Source: Gordonia polyisoprenivorans (GTDB lineage Bacteria > Actinomycetota > Actinomycetes > Mycobacteriales > Mycobacteriaceae). Taken from it: a DNA stretch of 64,000 bases. The stretch covers positions 3,534,001 to 3,598,000 of the forward strand of contig NZ_CP072203.1 in the NCBI RefSeq assembly GCF_017654315.1, read 5' to 3'. The notes under the pieces are model-generated. The model was not told the origin of the DNA. It saw only the letters and a list, made by a program, of their open reading frames with translations, and ran no database searches. Shown here piece after piece: positions 46,432 through 55,659 of the stretch (position 1 is its first letter; every line of letters begins with the position of its first letter). A program made the position numbers and the translations under genes.

Positions 46432-49400
46432 ATGTCGTCGCACACGCCGAACCCGGGAAACCACGACACCACCTTCCTGTCGGCCATGGCGCGCCGCGTG
46501 TTGGTCGGCGACGGCGCGATGGGGACCATGCTGCAGGCAGCCGACCTCACACTCGACGATTTCGCAGGTCTCGAAGGCTGCAACGAGATCCTCAACGACA
46601 CCCGTCCCGACGTCCTCGAGCAGATCCATCGTGCCTACTTCGAGGCCGGCGCCGATGCGGTGGAAACCAACACCTTCGGCTGCAACCTGTCCAACCTCGG
46701 TGATTACGACATCGCCGACCGCATTCGTGAGCTGTCCTACAAGGGGACGGCGATCGCGCGTGGGGTCGCCGACGAGATGGGACCCTCGTCCGACGGAACC
46801 GCCCGATTCGTCCTCGGATCCATCGGTCCGGGAACCAAACTCCCCAGTCTCGGGCACACGACCTTCGGTGTGATCCGCGACGCCTACTTCGAATGCGTCG
46901 CCGGCATGCTCGAGGGGGGCGCCGACGCCGTCCTTATCGAGACCTCGCAGGATCTGCTGCAGGTCAAGGCCGCGGTGGTCGCCGCGCGTGCGGCGATGGA
47001 CGAGCTCGGCCGACGTATCCCGATCATCTCCCACGTCACCGTGGAAACCACCGGAACGATGCTGCTCGGCTCCGAGATCGGCGCCGCGCTCGCCGCCATC
47101 GAGCCGCTCGGCGTCGACATGATCGGCCTCAACTGTGCGACCGGGCCCGCGGAGATGAGCGAGCATCTGCGCTACCTGTCCCGCCACGCCCGGATCCCGG
47201 TGTCGGTGATGCCCAATGCGGGGCTGCCACAACTGGGGCCCAACGGTGCCGAGTATCCGCTGCAGCCCGACGAATTGGCCTCGGCGCTGAGCACTTTCGT
47301 CGGTGAGTTCGGACTGGCCTTCGTCGGTGGATGCTGCGGGACCACACCCGAACACATCCGGCAGGTGGCCGCCGCGGTCGCCGAGACCACCAAGGCCGAT
47401 CGCGCCCCGGCACACATCTCGGAGACGTCCTCGCTCTACTCCGCGGTCCCGTTCGACCAGGACGCCAGCTTCCTGGTGATCGGCGAGCGCACGAACTCCA
47501 ATGGCTCCAAGGCATTTCGTGAGGCGATGCTCGCCGAGGACTATCAGCACTGCCTCGACATCGCCAAGGAGCAGACCCGCGACGGCGCCCACATGCTCGA
47601 CCTCAACGTCGACTACGTGGGCCGTGACGGTGCGGCGGACATGACCGCCCTGGCGAGTCGTTTCGCGACGTCGTCGACGCTGCCCATCATGCTGGATTCG
47701 ACCGAACCGGAGGTCATCCGCGCCGGACTCGAAGCGCTCGGCGGCCGATGCGCGGTCAACTCGGTGAACTACGAGGACGGCGACGGTCCGGAGTCGCGGT
47801 TCTCGCGCATCATGGCGCTGGTCGTCGAACACGGTGCTGCGGTGGTCGCACTGACCATCGACGAGGAGGGTCAGGCGCGCACCGCGGACTGGAAGATCCG
47901 CGTCGCGCAACGCCTGATCGCCGACATCACCGGTAACTGGGGCCTCGCCGAGGAGGACATCATCCTCGACACCCTCACCTTCCCGATCTCGACCGGGCAG
48001 GAGGAGGTCCGCCGCGACGGCATCGAGACCATCGAGGCGATCCGCCGGCTGCACGAGGCGCACCCCGACGTGCACTTCACCCTGGGGATCTCGAACATCT
48101 CCTTCGGCTTGAACCCGGCGGCGCGGCAGGTGCTCAACTCGGTGTTCCTGCACGAATGTGTGCAGGCCGGACTCGACACGGCGATCGTGCACGCGTCGAA
48201 GATCCTGCCGATGAACAAGATTCCCGACGAGCAGCGCGATGTCGCGCTCGATCTGGTCTACGACCGTCGCGGCCCGGCGGGCACACGCAGCGAGGGCCGC
48301 GAGGACTACGACCCGCTGCAGAAGCTGATGGAGTTGTTCGAGGGCGTCTCGGCGGCCTCGGCCCGCGAATCGCGCGCGCAGGAACTCGCACGCCTGCCAC
48401 TGTTCGAACGACTCGAGCGACGCATCGTCGACGGTGAACGCAACGGCCTCGAGGCCGATCTCGACGAGGCGATGACCCAGAAGCCGCCGCTGGAGATCAT
48501 CAACGAGACCCTGCTGTCCGGGATGAAGACCGTCGGTGAGTTGTTCGGCTCCGGTCAGATGCAGCTGCCGTTCGTGTTGCAGTCCGCCGAGGTGATGAAA
48601 ACCTCGGTGGCACATCTGGAACCGCACATGGAGGCCACCGGCGAGGACGGCAAGGGCCGCATCGTGCTGGCCACCGTGAAGGGCGATGTGCACGACATCG
48701 GCAAGAATCTCGTCGACATCATCCTGTCCAACAACGGGTACGAGGTCGTCAACATCGGTATCAAACAACCGATCTCGACGATCCTCGAGGTCGCCGAGGA
48801 CAAGCGCGCCGACGTGATCGGCATGTCGGGCCTGCTGGTCAAGTCGACGGTGGTGATGAAGGAGAACCTCGAGGAGATCAACGCCCGCGGGCTCGCCGAC
48901 AACTACCCGGTGCTCCTCGGCGGTGCCGCGCTGACCCGCGCCTACGTCGAGAACGACCTCTCCGACACCTACGAGGGGCAGGTGCATTACGCGCGGGATG
49001 CCTTCGAGGGCTTGCGGTTGATGGACGAGATCATGGCACTCAAGCGGGGCGGTGGGTCGGTCCCCGAGAGCGCCGATTCGCTCGCCGCGGCGAAGAAGGC
49101 GGCCGAACGCAAGGCGCGACACGAACGCTCGCAACGGATCGCGGCCAAACGCAAGGCCGCCGAGACGCCCGTGGAGGTGCCCGCACGCTCGGATGTCATC
49201 GCCGACAACGAGATCCCGACCCCGCCGTTCTGGGGCACCCGGATCATCAAGGGAATCCCGGTCGCGGACTATCTCCAGCTACTCGACGAGCGCGCACTGT
49301 TCCTGGGGCAGTGGGGATTACGCGGCGCGCGCGGGGGCAACGGCCCCACCTACGAAGAACTCGTCGAGACCGAGGGCCGACCCCGTCTGCGGGAATGGAT

Positions 49401-50043
49401 CGATCGTCTCTCGACCGAGGGCATCCTCGCGCACGCCGCGGTGGTCTACGGCTACTTCCCGGCGGTCAGTGACGGCGATGTGGTGCACATACTCACCGAG
49501 CCGACACCCGATGCGCCGACCCGGTTCTCGTTCACCTTCCCGCGGCAGCAGCGGTCACGATTCCTGTGCATCGCCGACTTCGTCCGCTCCCGCGAGGCGG
49601 CCGTGGCCGACGGGCGCGTCGACGTGTTGCCGTTCCAGCTGGTGACGATGGGACAGCCGATCGCCGACTTCGCCAACGAGTTGTTCGCACGTGACGCCTA
49701 CCGCGACTATCTCGAGGTGCACGGGATCAGCGTGCAGCTCACCGAGGCGCTGGCCGAGTACTGGCATCAGCGGGTCCGTGGGGAACTGGCGTTCGCCGAC
49801 CGCGCCGTCGACGCCGAGGATCCCGACAACGCGCAGGGCTTCTTCGACCTCGAATACCGTGGCGCGCGTTTCTCATTCGGGTACGGGGCATGCCCCGACC
49901 TCGAGGACCGCGTCAAGATGATGGAGCTCCTCGAGCCCGAACGCATCGGTGTGCATCTGTCGGAGGAACTGCAGCTGCATCCCGAGCAGTCGACCGATGC
50001 CTTCGTGCTGCACCACCCGGAGGCCAAGTACTTCAACACCTGA
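46432..50043 (+). CDS. metH: Cobalamin-dependent methionine synthase MetH
   Basis: A 1203-residue four-module enzyme that moves the methyl of methyltetrahydrofolate to homocysteine through cobalamin. Homocysteine domain about 15-330, with VGDGAMGTMLQ and the zinc ligands GLNCATGP and VGGCCGTTPEH. Pterin domain about 345-640 (VIGERTNSNGSKAF, LDLNVDYVGRDG, MLDSTEPEVI). Cobalamin module about 660-880 with DVHDIGKNLVDIIL carrying the lower-ligand His, GMSGLLVKSTVVM and LLGGAALTRAYV. Reactivation (AdoMet) domain about 930-1203 with RGARGGNGPTYEE and GYGACPDLEDR. All four are complete. The ATG at 46432 is used. The 50-base gap upstream leaves no room for a cobalamin riboswitch. Confidence 0.97.
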   Translation: MSSHTPNPGNHDTTFLSAMARRVLVGDGAMGTMLQAADLTLDDFAGLEGCNEILNDTRPDVLEQIHRAYFEAGADAVETNTFGCNLSNLGDYDIADRIRELSYKGTAIARGVADEMGPSSDGTARFVLGSIGPGTKLPSLGHTTFGVIRDAYFECVAGMLEGGADAVLIETSQDLLQVKAAVVAARAAMDELGRRIPIISHVTVETTGTMLLGSEIGAALAAIEPLGVDMIGLNCATGPAEMSEHLRYLSRHARIPVSVMPNAGLPQLGPNGAEYPLQPDELASALSTFVGEFGLAFVGGCCGTTPEHIRQVAAAVAETTKADRAPAHISETSSLYSAVPFDQDASFLVIGERTNSNGSKAFREAMLAEDYQHCLDIAKEQTRDGAHMLDLNVDYVGRDGAADMTALASRFATSSTLPIMLDSTEPEVIRAGLEALGGRCAVNSVNYEDGDGPESRFSRIMALVVEHGAAVVALTIDEEGQARTADWKIRVAQRLIADITGNWGLAEEDIILDTLTFPISTGQEEVRRDGIETIEAIRRLHEAHPDVHFTLGISNISFGLNPAARQVLNSVFLHECVQAGLDTAIVHASKILPMNKIPDEQRDVALDLVYDRRGPAGTRSEGREDYDPLQKLMELFEGVSAASARESRAQELARLPLFERLERRIVDGERNGLEADLDEAMTQKPPLEIINETLLSGMKTVGELFGSGQMQLPFVLQSAEVMKTSVAHLEPHMEATGEDGKGRIVLATVKGDVHDIGKNLVDIILSNNGYEVVNIGIKQPISTILEVAEDKRADVIGMSGLLVKSTVVMKENLEEINARGLADNYPVLLGGAALTRAYVENDLSDTYEGQVHYARDAFEGLRLMDEIMALKRGGGSVPESADSLAAAKKAAERKARHERSQRIAAKRKAAETPVEVPARSDVIADNEIPTPPFWGTRIIKGIPVADYLQLLDERALFLGQWGLRGARGGNGPTYEELVETEGRPRLREWIDRLSTEGILAHAAVVYGYFPAVSDGDVVHILTEPTPDAPTRFSFTFPRQQRSRFLCIADFVRSREAAVADGRVDVLPFQLVTMGQPIADFANELFARDAYRDYLEVHGISVQLTEALAEYWHQRVRGELAFADRAVDAEDPDNAQGFFDLEYRGARFSFGYGACPDLEDRVKMMELLEPERIGVHLSEELQLHPEQSTDAFVLHHPEAKYFNT

Positions 50044-50072
50044 GTACGTCACCACCTGAGCACGGCGCGGGT

Positions 50073-50996
50073 TCAGCGCAGGGCCGCGGTCAGCGGCGGC
50101 ACCACCTGCTTCTTGCGGGAGACCACTCCCGGCAGGTGTGCGTGGCCGTCGACGACGGTGACCGAGAAGGACTTCTCGACCGCGGCAACGGGTTCGCCGA
50201 CCACGAGGAGTTCGGAATCCCCGCGGAGCACGTCGGTGACGAACAGCAGCAACAGATCCTCACCCGCCCGGACGCGCTCGGCCTCCATAGCCGCGAGGAA
50301 CTCGTCGCGCCGGTCGAGGACCTCGGTGGGATCGGTGCTCGAGATCTGCGACAGACGTACCTGCGTGGCGCCCAGCGTGTAGCTCTTCGCGTCCCGGTCG
50401 ATGAGTTCGGCGGCTCCGAGATCGCCGAGCGCGGCGCCGGCCCGCAGCAGTGCGTCGCCGTAGGTGTCGAGGTCGATCCCGGCGACGCCGGCGAGCTCGG
50501 CCGCAACGCGGCGGTCGTCGTCGGTGGTGGTGGGGGAGCGCAGCAGCAGGGTGTCGGAGATGATGGCCGACACCATCATCCCGGCGATCGCCCGGGGGAT
50601 CGGCACCTCGTTCTCCGCGTACATGCGGGCCAGGATCGTGCAGGTGCATCCGACGGGTTCGACCCGGAAATACAGCGGGAGGACCGAGGTGAAGTTGGCC
50701 ACGCGGTGGTGATCGACCACGCGCAAAACGGTCACCTCGTCGATGTCGGCGACACTCTGCTGCCGTTCGTTGTGGTCGACGAGCATCACCTGATCGGTCT
50801 CCGGCCGGGCGAGTTCGATGACGGGGGGCACGTCGAGGCCGAAACAGGCCAGCGCATGGGCGGTTTCGGGATTCGGCCGCCCGAGCGCGACCGCCCGGGC
50901 GTCGGTGCCGAGAGCCACCTCGAGCCCGGCGAGAGCCAGCGCCGCCGCGATGGCGTCGGTATCGGGATTGCGATGTCCGAACACGAGAACCGTCAT
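50073..50996 (-). CDS. ppaC: Family II (Mn-dependent) inorganic pyrophosphatase, DHH superfamily
   Basis: A 307-residue phosphoesterase. VFGHRNPDTDAIAAALA is the HxNPDxD metal motif, MLVDHN and LRVVDHHRVANF carry the DHN and DHH motifs, and the C-terminal VVSRKKQVVPPL is the SRKKQ signature that marks family II pyrophosphatases within the DHH group. The enzyme hydrolyses pyrophosphate to phosphate in the cytoplasm. The ATG at 50996 gives the expected length; the longer frame to 51206 runs into the promoter of the divergent gene and is not used. Confidence 0.9.
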   Translation of the reverse strand: MTVLVFGHRNPDTDAIAAALALAGLEVALGTDARAVALGRPNPETAHALACFGLDVPPVIELARPETDQVMLVDHNERQQSVADIDEVTVLRVVDHHRVANFTSVLPLYFRVEPVGCTCTILARMYAENEVPIPRAIAGMMVSAIISDTLLLRSPTTTDDDRRVAAELAGVAGIDLDTYGDALLRAGAALGDLGAAELIDRDAKSYTLGATQVRLSQISSTDPTEVLDRRDEFLAAMEAERVRAGEDLLLLFVTDVLRGDSELLVVGEPVAAVEKSFSVTVVDGHAHLPGVVSRKKQVVPPLTAALR

Positions 50997-51126
50997 GCGG
51001 CCGTCCTCACGGTTGCCGGGGTGTGCGAGGCGAACGATACGCTGATCGCCGCGCGCGGGGGCGGGGCCACTCGATTCCCAGCGTGCATCCACCGGCCTCC
51101 CAGCTTCGGTGTCCACCCTTGATGTC

Positions 51127-52593
51127 ATGACCTCTGCGACCCTTCCGGACACCGAGGTGTCCGATGCCGGAGATGAGCCGACGACCGACATCGGACTTTC
51201 TCGCACCGCGCCGACGTGGGCACGCTGGCTCGTGCTGGGCGCCCTCGTGGCCGTCGCGCTCGCCGTACGGTGGCACTTCCACTCGATGGAGACGATGGAT
51301 TACCGGGCGTTTCTGTCGCGCTGGTACGAGACGCTCGACACACAGGGCTTCGGGGCGTTCAAGGAGCAGTTCGCCGACTACAACTACCCCTATCTCTACC
51401 TGATCTGGTTGCTCACCGTCGTCCACGCTCCGACGCTGATCGGCATCAAGGCACTCTCGGTGACCTTCGATCTGGTCCTGGCCTTCTTCGCCTACCGGAT
51501 CGTCGCCCTGCGCACCGATCGATTCACCCTGCGTGCCTTGGCTTTCGGCCTGATCCTGTTCTTACCGTCAATGATCGCCAACAGCGCGTGGTGGGGTCAG
51601 GCCGACGCCATCTATTCGGCATTCGCGGTGGGCGGTGTCTACTTCTTGCTGCGCGCACAGCGCGAGGGCATCACCCACCGGGCGTATGTCCTGAACTCGT
51701 TGTGGGCGTGCACCTTCTTCGGACTGTCGCTGTCGTTCAAGCTGCAGGCCGTCTTCGTGCTGCCGATCCTGGCGTGGATGTTGTTGCGCGGCAGGTTGCC
51801 GTGGTACACCCTGGCCGCGATTCCCGCGGTATTCGTCGCCGCGGTGCTTCCCGCCGTGGCGGTGGGCGCCCCGTGGTCGGATGCACTGTCGGTGTATCTG
51901 AATCAGACCGACTCCTACAAACAACTCACCCTCGGGGCGGCCAACCCGTACCAACTGATCCCGATTTCCGGCGACGCCACCTGGCTGGCGCATCTGGGCA
52001 TCGGACTCGCCGCGGCGATCATCGTGGCGTTCCTGGGGTGGTCGGTGTGGAAGAAGCCGCGGGTGACGCCCGCGTCAATCCTCGTGGTGGCCACGGCGTC
52101 GGCGGTGATCGTGCCGTTCCTGCTGCCGGCGATGCACGACCGGTACTTCTACATGGCAGAAGTGCTCAGCGTCATCATGGCGTTCTACCTGCCATTGCGC
52201 TTCGTGATCATCCCGATTCTCATCCAGGCCACCGCGATCGGTGTGTACCACTCCTCACTGAGCGGGGACCAGGGGCAGGGCTTCGGTGCCGGCCACGGTG
52301 TCGGTGGTCAGGGTTCCGGCGGTGGCCAGGGCGCCGGTCGAGAGCACGGCTTCGGCAGAGGACCGGGCGGCGGATGGCACGGCGATACCGGTGGCCGTCC
52401 CGGAGCCGGTGCCCCGGGCGGCACCGGAGGAGGTGCGCCCGGCGGACACGGCGGCTCCGGCGGTTACACCTCCGGGCGAGGCGACACCGCACTCGGCATC
52501 GACGCGTCGATGATGGGTCTGGCCGCGCTCGGTCTTGTCTGGGCGGTGGCCGACACCCTGCGGCGAGCTCGCGGCGCGGTCATCGGCCGGTGA
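51127..52593 (+). CDS. Polytopic membrane protein, probable GT-C mannosyltransferase-like, with a Gly-rich insert
   Basis: A 488-residue membrane protein with about ten hydrophobic segments. It resembles polyprenol-phosphate-sugar-dependent GT-C enzymes: after the first span (WARWLVLGALVAVALAVRWHF) comes an extracytoplasmic loop with METMDYRAFLSRWYETL, carrying an acidic residue where GT-C enzymes have theirs, then FADYNYPYLYLIWL, PSMIANSAWWGQADAIYSAF and LPAMHDRYFYMAEVL. Between the last two spans (about residues 375-455) is an 80-residue Gly/His/Gln-rich low-complexity stretch, which is unusual for the family. The sugar and acceptor are unknown. The ATG at 51127 is chosen over one at 51109. 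Confidence 0.75.
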   Translation: MTSATLPDTEVSDAGDEPTTDIGLSRTAPTWARWLVLGALVAVALAVRWHFHSMETMDYRAFLSRWYETLDTQGFGAFKEQFADYNYPYLYLIWLLTVVHAPTLIGIKALSVTFDLVLAFFAYRIVALRTDRFTLRALAFGLILFLPSMIANSAWWGQADAIYSAFAVGGVYFLLRAQREGITHRAYVLNSLWACTFFGLSLSFKLQAVFVLPILAWMLLRGRLPWYTLAAIPAVFVAAVLPAVAVGAPWSDALSVYLNQTDSYKQLTLGAANPYQLIPISGDATWLAHLGIGLAAAIIVAFLGWSVWKKPRVTPASILVVATASAVIVPFLLPAMHDRYFYMAEVLSVIMAFYLPLRFVIIPILIQATAIGVYHSSLSGDQGQGFGAGHGVGGQGSGGGQGAGREHGFGRGPGGGWHGDTGGRPGAGAPGGTGGGAPGGHGGSGGYTSGRGDTALGIDASMMGLAALGLVWAVADTLRRARGAVIGR

Positions 52594-52644
52594 CCGGGAT
52601 CACCGGATTGGGTGTGATCACCGCTCGTCGGCGATGATTCTCTC

Positions 52645-53328
52645 GTGCCGACAACCGCCGACCGTCGTACTCCCGACGCCGTCCTCTGGGACATGGACGG
52701 CACCCTGCTCGACTCGGAACGCCTGTGGGACATCGCCGTCGCCGAACTATCGCTGCGACACGGCTATCCGATGACCCCGGAACTGCGGGAGTCGACGCTG
52801 GGCAACTCCATGGACGACGCACTCGACAAGGTCTACGACGCCGCCGGACTCTCGGCGGCCGGGCGTGATCACGCCCGCGACGAACGCTGGCTGCTCGACC
52901 GGGTCGCCGAACTGTTCGCCGACGACCTGCCGTGGCGACCGGGCGCCCGCGAGACGCTCGAACTCGTCGCCGCGGCCGGTATCCCGATGGCACTGGTCAC
53001 CAACACCGTCCGCGAACTGACCGAACTCGCCCTCGACACCCTCGACCGGCGGTTCTTCGCCGTCACGGTGTGCGGCGACGAGGTTGCCGCGGGCAAGCCG
53101 GCACCGGATCCGTATCTGCGGGCCGCGGACCTCCTCGGCGTCGATGCCCGCCGATGCCGAGCGGTCGAGGATTCGCCGACCGGGACCTCCTCGGCGACCG
53201 CAGCCGGGTGTACGACGCTCGTGGTGCCCTCGACGGCACCAGTCCCGCCGGGTCCGCTGCGGGAGTTCCGGACCTCGCTCGTCGGGGTCACCCTCACCGA
53301 ACTCCGAACAGTCCACGTGCGAGGATAG
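52645..53328 (+). CDS. HAD-superfamily phosphatase, beta-phosphoglucomutase-like
   Basis: A 227-residue HAD hydrolase with all four motifs: I, AVLWDMDGTLLDSE with the nucleophile Asp; II, ALVTNT; III, GDEVAAGKPAPDPYL with Lys; IV, CRAVEDSPTGTSSATAAGC with the acid pair. The helical cap lies between motifs I and II. Substrate unknown. It lies six bases before hisE, so it may be co-transcribed with hisE-hisG, and one could speculate that it serves as a phosphatase of histidine synthesis, but the sequence does not show that. Confidence 0.9.
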   Translation: MPTTADRRTPDAVLWDMDGTLLDSERLWDIAVAELSLRHGYPMTPELRESTLGNSMDDALDKVYDAAGLSAAGRDHARDERWLLDRVAELFADDLPWRPGARETLELVAAAGIPMALVTNTVRELTELALDTLDRRFFAVTVCGDEVAAGKPAPDPYLRAADLLGVDARRCRAVEDSPTGTSSATAAGCTTLVVPSTAPVPPGPLREFRTSLVGVTLTELRTVHVRG

Positions 53329-53334
53329 GAACTC

Positions 53335-53598
53335 GTGAAAACCTTCGACGAGCTGTTCGCCGAGCTGACCGACAAGGCGCAGACCCGGCCGGCCGGCAGC
53401 GGAACCGTCGCCGCCCTCGACGCGGGCGTGCACACCCTCGGCAAGAAGATCATCGAGGAGGCCGGCGAGGTGTGGCTCGCCGCCGAGCACGAGTCCGATG
53501 AGTCGCTCGGTGAGGAGATCTCCCAGCTCATCTACTGGTTGCAGGTGATGATGATCAAGCGCGGTCTCTCGCCGGCCGACGTCTACCGCCATCTGTAG
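53335..53598 (+). CDS. hisE: Phosphoribosyl-ATP pyrophosphatase HisE
   Basis: An 87-residue all-alpha MazG-fold enzyme catalysing the second step of histidine synthesis, PR-ATP to PR-AMP. The metal-binding acids are in [35 protein letters not shown], with the EExxE and later ExxD pattern. The GTG at 53335 follows AGGATAGGAA. It is six bases after the HAD gene and 69 bases before hisG. Confidence 0.96.
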   Translation: MKTFDELFAELTDKAQTRPAGSGTVAALDAGVHTLGKKIIEEAGEVWLAAEHESDESLGEEISQLIYWLQVMMIKRGLSPADVYRHL

Positions 53599-53667
53599 GT
53601 CGCGCCCGATCCGGCGCGGCCCATCGCCCGTCATCCCCTCAGCTCACCAGCTACCCCTGGAGTGATC

Positions 53668-54513
53668 ATGCTGCGAGTCGCAGTACCCAACAAAGGCGCG
53701 TTGTCGGAGTCGGCGGCCGCCGTCCTGGCCGAGGCCGGCTACCGCAAGCGGACCGACAGCAAGGACCTGACCGTCCTCGACATCGCCAACGACGTCGAAT
53801 TCTTCTTTCTGCGCCCCAAGGACATCGCCATCTATGTCGGTGCCGGGACCCTCGACTTGGGGATCACCGGCCGCGACCTCGCTCGCGACTCGGGCGCCGA
53901 GGTCGACGAGGAACTCGCCATGGGGTTCGGCAGCTCCACCTTTCGCTATGCGGCACCCGGCGATCAGGAGTGGACCGTCGCCGACCTCGCAGGCAAGCGG
54001 ATCGCGACGTCGTATCCGAATCTGGTCCGCGCCGACCTGGCCTCGCGCGGACTCGAGGCCGAGATCATCCGCCTCGACGGCGCGGTCGAGATCTCGATCC
54101 AGCTCGGCGTGGCCGATGCGATCGCCGACGTCGTCGGATCCGGACGGACGCTGCGTCAGCACGGACTGGCCGCATTCGGAGAGTCGCTGTGCGACTCCGA
54201 GGGCGTGCTGATCAGCCGCGCCGGTACCGACACCGACAAGCGCGCACGGCAATTCGTCAAGCGTGTGCAGGGCGTGGTGTTCGGTCAGCAGTACGTGATG
54301 ATCGACTACGACTGCCCCCGCGGCATCTTCGATCAGGCCATCGCGCTGACCCCGGGCCTCGAGTCGCCGACCGTCTCACCGATGGCCGACCCGGACTGGG
54401 TCGCGGTGCGCGCGATGGTCCCGCGCAAGAGCCACCAGAACCTGATGGACGAACTCTCCGAACTCGGTGTGCGGGCGATCCTCGCCTCCGACATCCGGTC
54501 CTGCCGGTTCTGA
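53668..54513 (+). CDS. hisG: ATP phosphoribosyltransferase HisG, long form
   Basis: A 281-residue enzyme for the first step of histidine synthesis (ATP plus PRPP). The N-terminal catalytic part has [38 protein letters not shown] and the PRPP loop [16 protein letters not shown]. The C-terminal ~75 residues ([19 protein letters not shown] onward, with [17 protein letters not shown]) are the ACT-like regulatory domain for histidine feedback, so no HisZ is needed. The ATG at 53668 is preferred to a GTG two codons earlier because CTGGAG lies six bases upstream. Confidence 0.96.
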   Translation: MLRVAVPNKGALSESAAAVLAEAGYRKRTDSKDLTVLDIANDVEFFFLRPKDIAIYVGAGTLDLGITGRDLARDSGAEVDEELAMGFGSSTFRYAAPGDQEWTVADLAGKRIATSYPNLVRADLASRGLEAEIIRLDGAVEISIQLGVADAIADVVGSGRTLRQHGLAAFGESLCDSEGVLISRAGTDTDKRARQFVKRVQGVVFGQQYVMIDYDCPRGIFDQAIALTPGLESPTVSPMADPDWVAVRAMVPRKSHQNLMDELSELGVRAILASDIRSCRF

Positions 54514-54561
54514 GCAGTCGACACTGTTCGGCCGGGCGCCGCAGCGGAGCCGGTGAGTCGC

Positions 54562-55389
54562 TCAACGCCCGTCGAGCAGTACCGTCTGCGCGGACCGTCC
54601 GATGAATCCGTCCGCGTCGTAGAGGTCGGCGAAGGTCGCGCCGAATCCATCGGAGCCCGCGGCCAACTCGGCGTCGATGCCGAGCCATTGCCCGGACGGC
54701 ACCGCCGAGAAATGCACGGTGGTGTCGGTGTTCATCCACGTCCATTCGTCCGGACGCAATCGGGTGCCGAGGCCGTTGGCGACGTCGACGACGGTCATGA
54801 TCGATTGCAGATCGGAGATCTTCTCCCCGGCGACGAGCTCGACCGCCGGCCGTAGCCAGACCGCCGGTGTGGCGCCGAGCCTGCCCACGGTCACCGCCGA
54901 CTCCGTCGACCCGATGAATCCCTCGGTGCCCCAGTCGACCCCGAGCGAGCTGTCCGCGGTGACGCCGACCTTCACATCGATGTCCTCGGGTGTCGGACGC
55001 AGCGGCGCCTGGGGGCGCACCGCGATCGTCGAGGTGTCGTGGGCGCGCAGTCGGCACGCCACCGCCCGGGCCACCGGACGATAGGAACCGTCGGGTTGGA
55101 CGACCTCGAGGTCGGCGGCGACCATGCTGATGCGTCGGCCCGGCCGGATCACCTGCGCCCGAACCCGATTCATCTCGAGCCCGACCGCACCCAGGATCTC
55201 GGTGGTCACCCGGGTGAAGTGCATCGACTTCTCCGGCGCCGCGTGCTCGAGCGCCCGCATCAACAGTCCGGTCGGAGGACCGCCGTGCTGGATATCCGAC
55301 GACCACGGACTGATGGTCGCCGACGTCGGTCGAAAGTACTCGAACCCGTCCGAACCCGAACCCTCCGGAACGTAGTAACTGGTCTCCAC
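54562..55389 (-). CDS. Thioesterase family protein (double hotdog, TesB-like)
   Basis: A 275-residue protein with two hotdog halves. The N-terminal half has WSSDIQHGGPPTGLLMRALE, the typical HGGPxxxLL segment, and TRVTTEILGAVGLEMNRVRAQVIRPGRRISMVAADLEV. The C-terminal half has MTVVDVANGLGTRL and WTWMNTDTTVHFSAVPSGQWLGIDAE. The family hydrolyses acyl-CoA; the chain is unknown. No signal peptide is seen. It is convergent with hisG and divergent from the PE-PPE hydrolase. It is unlikely to be the missing NRPS release enzyme, being distant and of the acyl-CoA type. Confidence 0.82.
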   Translation of the reverse strand: METSYYVPEGSGSDGFEYFRPTSATISPWSSDIQHGGPPTGLLMRALEHAAPEKSMHFTRVTTEILGAVGLEMNRVRAQVIRPGRRISMVAADLEVVQPDGSYRPVARAVACRLRAHDTSTIAVRPQAPLRPTPEDIDVKVGVTADSSLGVDWGTEGFIGSTESAVTVGRLGATPAVWLRPAVELVAGEKISDLQSIMTVVDVANGLGTRLRPDEWTWMNTDTTVHFSAVPSGQWLGIDAELAAGSDGFGATFADLYDADGFIGRSAQTVLLDGR

Positions 55390-55486
55390 AGCCAGAGCCT
55401 ATGCGAGTCGGCATAGTCCGCTCCGGGGTGGGGTACGGGCCGCGAATCGGTGTCGGTTGAACGATCGCAACTGTTCGTTCGATCGG

Positions 55487-55548
55487 GTGAATATTCACGG
55501 ACTCGCACCACGATCGGCCGATCAAACGTCCAGGATGAACTTCGTTCA
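55487..55548. promoter_or_regulatory. Two palindromes upstream of the PE-PPE hydrolase gene
   Basis: The 270-base gap between the thioesterase and hydrolase starts contains a perfect 12-base palindrome GTGAATATTCAC (55487-55498) and an inverted repeat TGAAC-TTC-GTTCA (55536-55548). Both are AT-richer than their surroundings. They could be operators for either divergent gene. The binding factor is unknown. Confidence 0.4.
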
Positions 55549-55659
55549 CCACCATCGATCCGATCATGTTGATCACGAACAGCGGGCAACACGACTCATC
55601 GATGGGAGCCCTGGTGGATCCGCGACGTCCACGCGGTGATCGATCGAGGGGAAGACGTC

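Noticed and set aside
46378..49134. 918-codon minus-strand open frame opposite metH
   Set aside because: It is the mirror of a highly conserved enzyme, with no recognisable domain and the skewed composition of a shadow frame.
54562..55389. Thioesterase as the missing NRPS release enzyme
   Set aside because: It is a hotdog acyl-CoA type, over 20 kb away in a conserved housekeeping segment, without the GxSxG of type I or II NRPS thioesterases.
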